DNA of 57,469 nt from an uncultured Clostridia bacterium (GTDB lineage: Bacteria > Bacillota > Clostridia > Christensenellales > UBA1242): assembly GCA_944376905.1 (NCBI GenBank), contig CALWEA010000008.1, positions 1 through 57,469 on the forward strand, read 5' to 3'. The position numbers were made by a program, and so were the translations under genes. The notes below the pieces were generated by a model. It did not search any database, had not been told where the DNA came from, and was given only the letters and a program-made list of their open reading frames with translations. This document shows positions 1 to 9,097 of the stretch, piece after piece (position 1 is the stretch's first letter; each line of letters opens with the position of its first letter).

Positions 1-2714
1 CCCAATGAACTTTGCCAGTTTTGAAAAACAAATATATATTTTTCAGTTGGTTCTTTTTCTGGTATAAAAGCATCTTCGCCGAATGTGTTATAAGCAGTTC
101 CTGAAACAACTTGTTGAGTATGAATTAAATTAGGATTATTTTTTGCAACATCATCATAAAAATATATTGTGTATAGTTGGTCAATTAACTCGCCGTAAAG
201 ATTTAATTCATAAATTCCGTTTTCATTTTGAAATGTTGGTTCTTGATTTGCATCTAAACTTGTTAATTTTGCCCCGCTAAAATCATTATTTAAATACCAA
301 CCATTAAAAGTTTTATCTTCTTCATCAATAACGGGCAATATTGTTGCTTTGCCATAGGTATGATTTTTAGGAGATAAGGTTTCATTTGGTTGGTTGTTTA
401 CATAATAATTTATTTTAAACTCAACACCTTCCCACAAAATATTAATAGGAATTGTATTGGTTTCATTTTGCAAATCAGCATACTCAATTAAAGTTGAAAC
501 TGGAACTGATTGGTTTGGTTGGAAGGAATAAGTTTGAGAATCGTTTTCAATTGAATAGCCTTTTATTTTATAATACTTTTTAGTTATAATTGATGTTAAA
601 TCAGGAAAAGTGTAGGATTGGCTTGGGTAAACAGTTGTATTATAACTTGCAATATTTCCATTTCCACCATTTAAGTTATAACTTATTTTAAAAGACTTTT
701 CTTCAAAAACGCCTACAAAAACGACATCTCCATATTTTCTATCAATGCTTTGACTACCGCTTTCAAAACGTGTTCCAACAATCCAATTTGAATTTTGTGT
801 TGATTCAACTTGCCAATAAAGAGTTGAATATGGTTGAGATAAATCACTTGGGAAGTCAATAGAAGTTGTTTCAATAGTGTAGGTTATTTCTTTTTGCGAA
901 GAATCTGGATATTTAAAAGTTAAAGTGTAATTAGTTGGCGTCCAAACGGCTTGGAGAGTTATAGTTCCTCCAGGGTCTACATTTGTGGAGTCAACCCAAT
1001 TTTTACATGAACCATATTGACCTGGATTTAATAAAATTGTTGTTGTTGAGTTTAAAACTTTCCAACCGGTTAATGTGTAGGCTGTTTTAAATGTGGAATC
1101 AGATCTTGGGGCTTGGCAAATACCATCGTATGTTATTTCTTCTGATAGAATACTAGGAGAACCGCCATTGGTATCGAAAACAACAGTATAACTTGCTGGG
1201 GTTGAATTATCAATAATATTTATGGTAGTTGAGTAGGTTTTTCCGTCAATTTTTGTTTGAAGAGTAACTTCTCCCGCTTTTATTGCTCTAAGCGTTCCAT
1301 TGCTTTCAATATTGACGCAGTCGTTTCCGCTTGTTACAGTTGTATTTGCACTAATTTTATCAAGCGTGTATGTTCCAGTTTTTCCACTATTGTATCTTAC
1401 ACTAAAACAAATATCTGTTATTGCATCATCTATTATATAAGAATTATTGTTTGATAATGAAGTTGCAGAGGTTATCCAATCTAAATCTATTAAATAATCC
1501 CACCAGTTGTTTGAATAGCCTCCATAAGCATCACGACCAGAGGTGTGTGGCATAATAGACAACCACCAATTTTTATGCTTTATATTAACATCAAAACCGG
1601 GAACTGAGGAATTGTTCCAAGCCGAAGAATTGGTTTTAGTTGGTTTCCATTGTAAGTAAGGATAATTGTATTTCCAATCTTGCCAATAACTTTGGACTTG
1701 CCTTGAGGAAGTCCAATTATATTCATCAGCACTTGATGCGTTAGGTGCAAAATGAACACAGCCGGCAATTGAAATATTTGGAGCATAGTGGTCATACATT
1801 AAGAATTGTCGCCAAGGACTTAACTTTTGAAGTTGAGATAAAGATGAAACAGTTGTATATTCTTCTGCAACATACCAGTTATTTTCGTATACACGTTGCA
1901 TGGTATATTCTGCCGCATGTCCATAACATTCCATATAAGTTTCGGAGCGAGGAAGAGTTAATGCCATGATTTGAAAATTAGAACAGTTTTTGTTTATTGC
2001 CGAACCATTATCCCAATATGCACTTTTTCCAACAATAACAGTTTCGTAAACACCTGAATCGTTCAAATCAACAAGCCAAACCATGTCGAATTCATTATTA
2101 TTTCTACGCTCAACTAAATTAAATTTGTTAATAAGATATTCGTAATCAAACTCACCAAAATTTCTTCTATATGGGGCAGCAGAAGTGTTGCTTGAATCAT
2201 GAAAATGGTTAATACCGTTTTGCATTAAACGAACCCAAGTTGTTTCATCTAAGCGAGGTGAAGTTGTTCCATTATCTAATGTAACTTCTTTACCAGAGAT
2301 ATAAGTTGGAAATTCATTCAAAATCTCTTCACTAACAATATTGACATTAACTAATCCATTGGAAGCATAGGAAATTGATTGAATATATTCATCTCTGGTA
2401 GTTTCATAATCACGAAACACGCTCCAATTAGAACGTTGTTTTAACCAAACGCTTGCACGAACTCCTCCTTGAGTGGATAAAACAGGGTCAATACGAATAA
2501 CTAAAACATCAAGAGTTCTATGTTGAATATCAGTATTGTTTAAGTTGGTTGATGATTCAGCAAATGCTGTGTTATTTGAAATTATGTTATTCTGCAAATC
2601 TAGTTTACTATAATTGATTACTTCAAATAGGCAAGAAATTGTTAAAATAAAAACAATAAACATTAAAATACTTATTTTTTTATAATTTTTATTTTTATAT
2701 TTCTTATTAATCAT
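1..2714 (-). CDS. Large secreted InlB-like repeat protein (3' end outside window)
   Basis: The reading frame is open from an ATG at 2712-2714 to the left edge, about 904 codons, so the C-terminus is missing. Residues 1-51 form a long signal sequence with a hydrophobic core at about 14-33 and a likely cleavage near AFA. Residues 60-430 are rich in Trp, Tyr and Asn and match no family I know. Residues 450-500 resemble a Big_2-type Ig-like domain. From about 507 onward there are repeated units of the Listeria-Bacteroides (Flg_new/InlB B-repeat) type, with motifs such as YTVVFDTNGG and FNGWYLNNDF. Such proteins are exported and surface-associated; adhesion or matrix function is inference. The gene stands alone after a 550-bp AT-rich gap. 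Confidence 0.8.
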   Translation of the reverse strand, partial: MINKKYKNKNYKKISILMFIVFILTISCLFEVINYSKLDLQNNIISNNTAFAESSTNLNNTDIQHRTLDVLVIRIDPVLSTQGGVRASVWLKQRSNWSVFRDYETTRDEYIQSISYASNGLVNVNIVSEEILNEFPTYISGKEVTLDNGTTSPRLDETTWVRLMQNGINHFHDSSNTSAAPYRRNFGEFDYEYLINKFNLVERRNNNEFDMVWLVDLNDSGVYETVIVGKSAYWDNGSAINKNCSNFQIMALTLPRSETYMECYGHAAEYTMQRVYENNWYVAEEYTTVSSLSQLQKLSPWRQFLMYDHYAPNISIAGCVHFAPNASSADEYNWTSSRQVQSYWQDWKYNYPYLQWKPTKTNSSAWNNSSVPGFDVNIKHKNWWLSIMPHTSGRDAYGGYSNNWWDYLIDLDWITSATSLSNNNSYIIDDAITDICFSVRYNSGKTGTYTLDKISANTTVTSGNDCVNIESNGTLRAIKAGEVTLQTKIDGKTYSTTINIIDNSTPASYTVVFDTNGGSPSILSEEITYDGICQAPRSDSTFKTAYTLTGWKVLNSTTTILLNPGQYGSCKNWVDSTNVDPGGTITLQAVWTPTNYTLTFKYPDSSQKEITYTIETTSIDFPSDLSQPYSTLYWQVESTQNSNWIVGTRFESGSQSIDRKYGDVVFVGVFEEKSFKISYNLNGGNGNIASYNTTVYPSQSYTFPDLTSIITKKYYKIKGYSIENDSQTYSFQPNQSVPVSTLIEYADLQNETNTIPINILWEGVEFKINYYVNNQPNETLSPKNHTYGKATILPVIDEEDKTFNGWYLNNDFSGAKLTSLDANQEPTFQNENGIYELNLYGELIDQLYTIYFYDDVAKNNPNLIHTQQVVSGTAYNTFGEDAFIPEKEPTEKYIFVFQNWQSSL

Positions 2715-3011
2715 TTTTCCTCTCTCTTTTTGTTAATATTTTGCGTAAGTAGATAAAATTTATTTAAAATAAAACAAAATAAAGAAAACGTAAATTATTT
2801 ATCAATATTTAAGTCAATAAATTAAATCGACAAAATCTTACATATATTTTAAATTAAAAAATGTTTAATGACAACATTATTTTAAAAAAAATTAGAATTT
2901 AAGTAATAAAAAATAAAAACTATACGAAAAGTATAATAAAAACTAAAAATTTTATCTTAATTATCCAACATAAAACTATATAAGTAATAAATTAAATTTA
3001 AAAAAAATTTG

Positions 3012-3090
3012 AAATAAAAAAAGGTTAAAATAAAAAAAGGTTAAAATAAAAAAAGGTTAAAATAAAAAATTTAAGATAAAAAAATTTAAG
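3012..3090. repeat. 16-bp AT-rich tandem repeat
   Basis: Three perfect 16-bp copies of AAATAAAAAAAGGTTA (3012-3059) are followed by two degenerate copies ending in TTTAAG. They sit in the otherwise empty gap 2715-3267. No ORF or RNA structure explains them; slippage expansion is the simplest reading. Confidence 0.85.
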
Positions 3091-3129
3091 ATAAATACAT
3101 TATGTAAAAAAACAAATTTAAATAAACTC

Positions 3130-3156
3130 TTGACAAATAAAAAAAAACGTTATAAA
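3130..3156 (+). promoter_or_regulatory. Candidate promoter of tRNA-Leu
   Basis: TTGACA at 3130-3135 and TATAAA at 3151-3156, with a rather short 15-bp spacer, lie about 110 bp upstream of tRNA-Leu. Confidence 0.5.
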
Positions 3157-3267
3157 CTTAGATGTTTTCAAAAAGTTATTATGAAAAAGTTAACTTTTAA
3201 AAACGAGTTACATATTTTTTTGTAACAATTAATAAGTAAATAGAGTAAATAAAGATTAAAAAATTAT

Positions 3268-3349
3268 GCAAGTGTGGCGGAATGGCAGACGCGCACGTTT
3301 AAGGGGCGTGTTCGAAAGAGTGTGGGTTCAAGTCCCACCACTTGCACCA
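3268..3349 (+). tRNA. tRNA-Leu (anticodon AAG), CCA encoded
   Basis: A complete class II tRNA with acceptor stem GCAAGTG/CACTTGC, discriminator A and encoded CCA. The anticodon stem CACGT/GCGTG (3294-3298 and 3306-3310) encloses the loop TTAAGGG, placing AAG at 3301-3303. The D-arm matches the usual bacterial tRNA-Leu pattern. A34 in a leucine tRNA is uncommon in bacteria; see findings. Confidence 0.93.
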
Positions 3350-3430
3350 TAAAAGTTTTTGGAAAAAAGACTGTTTAAAACTGATTTTAAATTTTATAAT
3401 ATTGGTTTTGTTGATGATTTTTATCAAAAT

Positions 3431-3462
3431 AAAATATCCAAACATTAAGTTGGATATTTTTT
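3431..3462 (+). terminator. Rho-independent terminator (probably bidirectional)
   Basis: The inverted repeat AAAATATCCAA / TTGGATATTTT with an 8-nt loop is followed by a T run. It lies 80 bp past tRNA-Leu and 110 bp past the end of the convergent gene at 3574. Confidence 0.8.
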
Positions 3463-3573
3463 TATGAATGTTATATTACTTTTTTTATTAATAATTGTTA
3501 TTGATTAATTTATTAAATTATGTATACTCTAATTTTATATTATAGATATTTTTTTCTTATTTATTTAATATAT

Positions 3574-4497
3574 TTAATAATCTAAAGTTAGCATATCTGT
3601 TTTGCAAGAAGTTAAAGTTGGGGAAGAGTTTGGCAAATGATTAAGAACTATATTACTTATTTGATTTTCTTTTTTAAGGAGTTCGCAATTTTTAAATAAT
3701 TCTAATATCTTTTTATATTTGTTGGAACCACCATTAAAAGCATCTAATGTTAAGCAAAAATCTTTTGTTCTGTATAATTTTAATAGTTGCCATATTACCT
3801 CCATACTACCAAATAAATCATATTGCATAATTGGAAAAATACAAAAGTCATTAGTTACAATGTTTTGACATATAACATGTTTAGAACAATTATTAAAATT
3901 ATAAGATTTTGCATAATCAAATTTTGTGTCAGAAATTGAGCAAATAGTTGAAAAATTTTGAAAAATTGAAGTTAAAATACAATAACGAGCGGTGTGATAA
4001 TTAAAATGTTTGAATGGTTCAATACTATTATCTAATTTAAAATCATCACCACTTTTTTTATTGTGTTTTTGTTTAGTTGGAGTTGAGGATTTTGCGTAAG
4101 AAAAAGTTTGATTATTGTTCAATAAATTGTCAAAAGTTTTGTCAATAAAATGAAAAAGTTTTGAAATTTCTACATTATCGTTTAAAGTATTTTTATAAAA
4201 ATAATTTTGAATTAAATTTTGATATGCAGAATGTAGGTTTGATAAATTTGCAAACTTCATTCTAAAATCAAATCTCTTTTCTTTATTTGGTTGATTTTTA
4301 TATTGAAGATTTTGCAAATGAAGAAGAACACTTAACAAAAAGTAATTTTGTTTATCATTTATTAATAATAATTGAGTTGGAACAATATTTCCGTTAATAA
4401 AACAATATTGTTGTTTTTGTGTGTCATAATCTATTTTACAAAATTCGTTGTTATAAAAAACATATTCACTATTATCAATAAAATTAATTAAATCCAT
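3574..4497 (-). CDS. Hypothetical protein, 307 aa
   Basis: I do not recognise this protein. It starts at ATG 4495-4497 behind a weak GGGA-type site, is soluble, rich in Asn, Lys, Phe and Tyr, and has no signal peptide or membrane helix. Residues 130-160 are polar and probably disordered. The C-terminal third alternates predicted helices, with a Cys near 274. It is a single gene between tRNA-Leu and tRNA-Asn. Base composition matches the chromosome, so there is no sign of recent transfer. Confidence 0.75.
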   Translation of the reverse strand: MDLINFIDNSEYVFYNNEFCKIDYDTQKQQYCFINGNIVPTQLLLINDKQNYFLLSVLLHLQNLQYKNQPNKEKRFDFRMKFANLSNLHSAYQNLIQNYFYKNTLNDNVEISKLFHFIDKTFDNLLNNNQTFSYAKSSTPTKQKHNKKSGDDFKLDNSIEPFKHFNYHTARYCILTSIFQNFSTICSISDTKFDYAKSYNFNNCSKHVICQNIVTNDFCIFPIMQYDLFGSMEVIWQLLKLYRTKDFCLTLDAFNGGSNKYKKILELFKNCELLKKENQISNIVLNHLPNSSPTLTSCKTDMLTLDY

Positions 4498-4644
4498 TAA
4501 CTTTTTCCCTTATTTGAATGTTTACAATATATCATAAATTAAAATAAATTTCAATATTTAATAAAAACAAATAAAAAATTTTTTATACTGTATCTTTAAA
4601 AATAAATTTAAATAAAAAAATAATAAAAATTTTTTTAAATATTC

Positions 4645-4673
4645 TTGACAATATTTTAAATATGTGATATTAT
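4645..4673 (+). promoter_or_regulatory. Promoter of tRNA-Asn
   Basis: A consensus -35 TTGACA (4645-4650), 17-bp spacer and -10 TATTAT (4668-4673) lie 85 bp upstream of the tRNA. Confidence 0.75.
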
Positions 4674-4758
4674 CATACTTGTTTTAGATAAGGTTGTAGT
4701 TCGATTGTAAATTTTATTATCTAAAAAATAAGTGTTTAATTAAATTAAACTATCATGA

Positions 4759-4833
4759 TCCTCGGTAGCTCAGTGGTAGAGCATCCGGCTGTTAACCGGC
4801 AGGTCGTAGGTTCGAGCCCTACCCGGGGAGCCA
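4759..4833 (+). tRNA. tRNA-Asn (anticodon GTT), CCA encoded; attachment site
   Basis: Acceptor TCCTCGG/CCGGGGA, discriminator G and encoded CCA; the anticodon loop carries GTT. The last nine bases, GGGGAGCCA (4825-4833), recur at 12824-12832 within the end of the serine recombinase gene. That marks this tRNA as the insertion site of the 8-kb element to its right. Confidence 0.97.
4825..4833 (+). repeat. Left attachment core (attL candidate)
   Basis: GGGGAGCCA is shared exactly with 12824-12832 in direct orientation. The flanks differ on both sides, as expected at the two ends of an integrated element. Confidence 0.65.
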
Positions 4834-4978
4834 AATCAGTTATATAAGAACAAACGCTAATAATTTTTACTATTTTGAGAGTTGTTTTGCATTTTCTTAT
4901 ATAATTCCACAACACGAGTTGCACCAAGACGGACGAACTGAAAGAGCTAGAAAGTATTGGAGCAATAAGGACAAAAAT

Positions 4979-5009
4979 AAGCGATGGCAATAAGCTATCG
5001 CTTTTTTGT
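4979..5009 (+). terminator. Rho-independent terminator
   Basis: The 10-bp stem AAGCGATGGC/GCTATCGCTT with loop AATAA is followed by a T run. It would end read-through from tRNA-Asn and may replace the native terminator now found at the other end of the element. Confidence 0.85.
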
Positions 5010-5015
5010 TAGTTG

Positions 5016-5165
5016 TATTTGTTTTGTTATCCTCGTCGCCTGCTCAAACAAAAAGCACAAGCCTTAAAGGTTCGGTCAAGGTGGAGTTTGCTTTTTAGCA
5101 AAACAACCTTGACAGGTTCTTGGATTGTGCTAATCAAATCAAGGCGACAAGGATAAACAAATATT
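5016..5165. repeat. Long imperfect hairpin element
   Basis: Outer arms TTATCCTCGTCGCCT (5027-5041) and AGGCGACAAGGATAA (5142-5156) match at 14 of 15 positions. Nested pairs follow: AGCACAA/TTGTGCT, GTCAAGGT/ACCTTGAC and an apical TTTGCT/AGCAAA. The whole 130-150 nt can fold into one long rod. It may be a non-coding RNA, a MITE-like unit or a DNA-processing site; no family recognised. Confidence 0.7.
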
Positions 5166-5216
5166 GTGATTGATTTCAAACTACACCAAAATAGTTATCC
5201 TTAGAGCCTCAGGGTT

Positions 5217-5267
5217 TGGGACAGAGTCCCATAAAAGAAAAAAGCTATTTTATATCAATAGCTCGTT
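5217..5267 (+). terminator. Paired hairpins near the left end of the element
   Basis: TGGGAC-AGA-GTCCCA (5217-5231) is followed by AGCTATT/AATAGCT (about 5242-5262) and CGTTTTT. The second could terminate plus-strand transcription. The first resembles GGGTTTGGG..CCC motifs I recall near the ends of Bacillota mobile elements; that link is from memory only. Confidence 0.5.
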
Positions 5268-5408
5268 TTTGTGTTATAAAAGTTTATATAACCACTATCA
5301 GCAACAAAAGAGTTAATGAATACTTGGGGGTAGGGTTTAAAATTGTCCTTTCTCGCAGTATGAGTATATATATACACTATTCTCTTTTGTTGCTATCGTC
5401 TAGTAAAT

Positions 5409-7316
5409 TTAATTTCTTATTAAATTTATTTTACTCTTAACTAAATCTTTAAATGTGCGGTCTTGTTTTAATAAAACAACTATTCTATCAATGTAAGCAT
5501 TACTGTCACTAAATCCTAACAATTTTGAGCTTTCTTTAAATATGCATTTTGCAGGCACAATCTTGATTAAAGCTTCATAATTATTAGCCATTACATAATT
5601 ATCAAATAATGATTCGTATTCAGATAAACTTTGTTTTAAATTCTCATTGTTCTGTGTGTTTGTTTCTTCTAACTTTTTATCGAGGTTTTCATAACTTAGT
5701 TTATTTACTTCAATAATCTTTTTGTACTTTTTATTTATAAAATCGTTCATTGTTGCAGTTCTTCTATTACTTATTAAGACTAGAATATTTCTTTTAATCT
5801 CTTCAATATCACGATTAGAGGTTCTACTATTTACATAAGTTATTATATCTTCACATAATAATAAATTTTCCCATTCGTTGTATTCCAAAACTTTTATATT
5901 ATCTTCGCATAGTTTCTGAATTTCTTCATCGGTTCTAAAATCATTATCAATAATTGCGTAAGCTTTCCTTCTCAAAAAACTATACTTTCCTGTGCTATGT
6001 AATAGTTTTGTGTTATTGATTGCTAGTTCGCACGAACCAACTGGTTTTATAAAACAATCATCATATATACAATCAAGTATTCTATGGTCAATAGAAGTTT
6101 GGTTATTTCCCTCACAAAAAATTATATCATCTTGCGTGCCTTCTATACCAAGAATCATATCTATGTCAGCATTATCAAATTCCTTAATGTTTTTAAATTT
6201 CCAATTATTGTACTTTTGCGTCTTTTCCAAATAAATTAGTTCAACATTTTTTCTGCTTTCAACAAAATTAATAATATGAGTTACATAAATAAATTTGACA
6301 TCTCGTCTTTCATTTTCTAATTGATTAAACAATTTTTGCATAAGAGCACCATTTAAATGCAATTCAGGTTCATCAATAAAAACGAAAGCATCAGGTGGTA
6401 GTAAAAGAATTGAAAGAATCATAAAAATTACTGCCTTTTCGCCATCACTCCCACTAAACAAAGAATAATGCGATGGTTCATTTTCAGCCTTTAAAAACAA
6501 CAAGTTTTTTTCTAACTCCACAAATCTTTCCAATCCTAATTCATTGAAGATATTTTTAAACTTTTCTTGAATATTGTTGATTTTCGGTAAACCTTGCTCG
6601 TATTCTTTTAAAGACCTTTCTCTTAACTCATCTGTTAAGTATAACATCGCTAAATCGTTTTGAAAAATTTGATTTAATTTTAAATCCTGATGATAGTAAT
6701 CATTGTTCTGGGTTATCTTTAAAGACCTATTGGCAGGTATAACAAACGAATTTTGATTTAAAATGCCATTCGCTATTTGATTTAAAAGAGTTGTTTTTCC
6801 TGCCCCGTTTTTTCCAAATATAACATAATTTTTGTTGCCATACTTAAAATGTTCATATAGTTGGTCGATACTTGAATTTATACTATTATTTATTATTTGA
6901 AAACCTGTTGAGATGTTATTAAAATATGCTCTTAAATTTATGTTTTGAGTGATATTAAAATGATTAGACAGTTGTTGAATAAAATTTTTAGTTTGACTTT
7001 CTACATAAGTTCTATATTGCTGATTATAATATTCCCAGCTAGATAATTCTTTAACCAAGTTATCATTTTTTGTTTTATAGTTTGTCAAAACTCTTTCCAA
7101 ATCATCGAACGAATAAGTTTTTATTTTATCTATGGCTTGCTGTATATCTGGCTGAGCCAAATATGAGCTGTTAAAAGATATCTGTTTTTCCTCACAAAAT
7201 TTTTCAATATTATCATTATCCCAGTTTATACTTTTAATAGAATTTATAGTACTTGTTATTATATCGACCTGTCTATTACATTCTAACAATAATTCCTTAA
7301 TTTCTGCTTGATTCAT
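5409..7316 (-). CDS. Fused ABC-type ATPase and TOPRIM/DUF4435-like nuclease (PARIS-like)
   Basis: A 635-residue protein that starts at ATG behind AGGAG. The N-terminal 150 residues are helical, probably coiled coil. Residues 168-176 are a Walker A (GKNGAGKTT), 288-295 the ABC signature region (SGSDGEKA), 313-320 a Walker B (FIDEPELH) and 344-348 an H-switch (YVTHI). From about 395 the chain resembles DUF4435/TOPRIM: an EG motif with E402, a D-x-D pair at 457/459, and EWENLL at 481-486. This is the AriA plus AriB arrangement of PARIS defence in one chain; OLD-family nucleases are the alternative. Known members sense phage anti-restriction proteins and release a toxic TOPRIM nuclease; the role here is inferred. 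It is mobile-element cargo. Confidence 0.7.
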   Translation of the reverse strand: MNQAEIKELLLECNRQVDIITSTINSIKSINWDNDNIEKFCEEKQISFNSSYLAQPDIQQAIDKIKTYSFDDLERVLTNYKTKNDNLVKELSSWEYYNQQYRTYVESQTKNFIQQLSNHFNITQNINLRAYFNNISTGFQIINNSINSSIDQLYEHFKYGNKNYVIFGKNGAGKTTLLNQIANGILNQNSFVIPANRSLKITQNNDYYHQDLKLNQIFQNDLAMLYLTDELRERSLKEYEQGLPKINNIQEKFKNIFNELGLERFVELEKNLLFLKAENEPSHYSLFSGSDGEKAVIFMILSILLLPPDAFVFIDEPELHLNGALMQKLFNQLENERRDVKFIYVTHIINFVESRKNVELIYLEKTQKYNNWKFKNIKEFDNADIDMILGIEGTQDDIIFCEGNNQTSIDHRILDCIYDDCFIKPVGSCELAINNTKLLHSTGKYSFLRRKAYAIIDNDFRTDEEIQKLCEDNIKVLEYNEWENLLLCEDIITYVNSRTSNRDIEEIKRNILVLISNRRTATMNDFINKKYKKIIEVNKLSYENLDKKLEETNTQNNENLKQSLSEYESLFDNYVMANNYEALIKIVPAKCIFKESSKLLGFSDSNAYIDRIVVLLKQDRTFKDLVKSKINLIRN

Positions 7317-7432
7317 AGCTAAACTCCTCTTATGCTTTATTTTATTTTCTTTATTATAACATAAAAGAGAGTAATTTTCTACAATTAATCAAAAAAAATC
7401 AAGAGCAATAGCACTTGATTTATAGTAATTCA

Positions 7433-8623
7433 TTATTCTGCAATAAATCTTGCTTGTATATTCATATTTCTGTCTAACATATAAAAAGCAAGGGTTGGGT
7501 TGGAACTGAAAAATCGACCTTCAACATACCAACCTGCAAAAGTGTATCCATAAGAAGCATTTGCGTGCAAATTTACTAGTTCATCTATGTGAAATGATGA
7601 GCTTTTATTTGTTTGCATTGTTGTTAAAACCATACTACCATTTACCCAACCACCATCAGTTTTGGACAAGTGTATTGTATATTGTTGCTTTTCATAAAAT
7701 ATTGCTGTTATTGTTAAATTGCTTGATGGCATATTGAATGTATAAGTGCTTTGTGTTATAAGTTGATTTCCAATTTGCCAACCATAAAAATAATAATTAT
7801 CAGAAGCTGTTGCTGTTATTGTTACCTCAGTATCTTCTTCATAATTTCCACCACCTGTAACAGTTCCTTTTCCATTTTTATCAATTGTTAGATTGTATAT
7901 TCTTGGAGTGTGAGCCCACTCAGGATAACTAAACCAGCCTTGATTGTATTCAATTTCAAAATTAAATTCAGCATTTACAATGGTATTTGTATTTATGTTT
8001 CCTGAGCCCTTAAAAACAACACTTGCACCATTTTCTTTTGCTTCTATTTTTAAATAACTTAATGTGTTTATCCAGCCGTCCCATAAAGGATTAAGATTTA
8101 AAGGGTTCTTTAATATGTAAACATTATACTCTTCGTTTAAAAACATATCTTCTGTAATTTGTCTAAAATCTGCGTCAGATAAAAAAGCATTAGTATTTGT
8201 CGTTGTTTGATAACTGCACTTGCCCCAAACAGAGCTTTCTGTCCTTGTTCTATGATAAGCTTCATTATAACTATGTGAATAATACCATTCGTTATACCAA
8301 TTTTCTGTATTGTCGTGCAGATTGTCATTTTTATCATAAGCATAAGAGCCAACAGAATTGACTTGATATGTCAAATTAACAATTCTATGATAGTTTAATT
8401 CTTCATTATCTAAATTACCAATTCCTGTGATTTTAAAATTGCCAGTCCTATCTTGTATTTTTGACAATACACTAGAAACTTCTATTTGCGTTTCTTGATT
8501 ATCATTTTGCGTTTCTTGATTATCATTATTATTGTTACCATTTGAGCAACCAGTAAAAACGAAACAAAGCATTATAAGTGGAATTACAAGTAATACACTT
8601 AGCTTTATTATTTTATTCTTCAT
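7433..8623 (-). CDS. Lipoprotein with InlB-like (Flg_new_2-type) repeats
   Basis: The start is taken as the ATG at 8621-8623, 7 nt after GGAGG, rather than the TTG two codons upstream. The signal peptide ends in a lipobox (FTGC), so Cys 25 or so would be lipidated and the 396-aa protein anchored outside the membrane. A short Gln/Asn/Thr linker repeats QETQNDN. The centre is Trp/Tyr rich. The C-terminal 140 residues hold two divergent InlB B-repeats, each ending in an aromatic-Ala-hydrophobic-Phe motif (ITAIF, IQARF). It sits just downstream of the element repressor region; what it does for the element is unknown. Confidence 0.78.
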   Translation of the reverse strand: MKNKIIKLSVLLVIPLIMLCFVFTGCSNGNNNNDNQETQNDNQETQIEVSSVLSKIQDRTGNFKITGIGNLDNEELNYHRIVNLTYQVNSVGSYAYDKNDNLHDNTENWYNEWYYSHSYNEAYHRTRTESSVWGKCSYQTTTNTNAFLSDADFRQITEDMFLNEEYNVYILKNPLNLNPLWDGWINTLSYLKIEAKENGASVVFKGSGNINTNTIVNAEFNFEIEYNQGWFSYPEWAHTPRIYNLTIDKNGKGTVTGGGNYEEDTEVTITATASDNYYFYGWQIGNQLITQSTYTFNMPSSNLTITAIFYEKQQYTIHLSKTDGGWVNGSMVLTTMQTNKSSSFHIDELVNLHANASYGYTFAGWYVEGRFFSSNPTLAFYMLDRNMNIQARFIAE

Positions 8624-8791
8624 TTGCAAACCTCCAATATATAATAAAGTATATCATAAATGTGTTTTTATTGCAATAGTATTTAATGTTATTAAATATT
8701 TTATTTAATATCGGATAATATTGTATTGTGTGTCAAATATAGCTAATGCTCCCAAATTGATAAAATTATATACATAAGGAGCTTAGTATTT

Positions 8792-9097
8792 ATGGAATTA
8801 AAGGAAATTGTAGCAAGAATAGGAATAATCAGAACTCGTGCCAATTTGTCGGCTCGTGCTTTAAGTTTGATGATTGGAAAGAATGCAAGTTATATTCACC
8901 TATTAGAGAGTGAGAAAACAACATTTGAGCCATCTTTATCAGTTTTGTTAGATATAATAGAAGCTTGTGGCTCAACCCCTGCAGAATTCTTTTCAGAAGA
9001 TATAAATCAATATAAAATTGATAAGCAAACTTTGGATTTTCTAAAAACATTATCTCCATATCAAAAAGAAGCAATTATGAATTTATATAAAAAGTAA
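8792..9097 (+). CDS. XRE-family HTH regulator, 101 aa
   Basis: A cro/cI-type helix-turn-helix spans about residues 5-65 (IRTRANLSARALSLMIG, then NASYIHLLESEK as recognition helix). A short C-terminal tail contains FLKTLSPYQKEAI. AAGGAG lies 10 nt upstream of the ATG. It is transcribed divergently from the lipoprotein gene and ends in a strong terminator, so it is monocistronic. A regulator of element genes is the natural inference; its operator was not identified. Confidence 0.85.
   Translation: MELKEIVARIGIIRTRANLSARALSLMIGKNASYIHLLESEKTTFEPSLSVLLDIIEACGSTPAEFFSEDINQYKIDKQTLDFLKTLSPYQKEAIMNLYKK

Noticed and set aside
3012..3090. Possible CRISPR-like array
   Set aside because: Units are contiguous with no spacers and only 16 bp long. 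The same test excludes the 14-bp and 18-bp arrays.
4745..4990. 81-codon minus-strand frame with RVGLEPTTCRLTAG
   Set aside because: It is the antisense translation of tRNA-Asn, a well-known spurious ORF signature.
5016..5165. Retron msr-msd
   Set aside because: No reverse transcriptase gene in or near the element.
5216..5440. 74-codon plus-strand frame at the left end of the element
   Set aside because: No RBS, overlaps a hairpin/terminator region and the end of the ATPase-TOPRIM gene.
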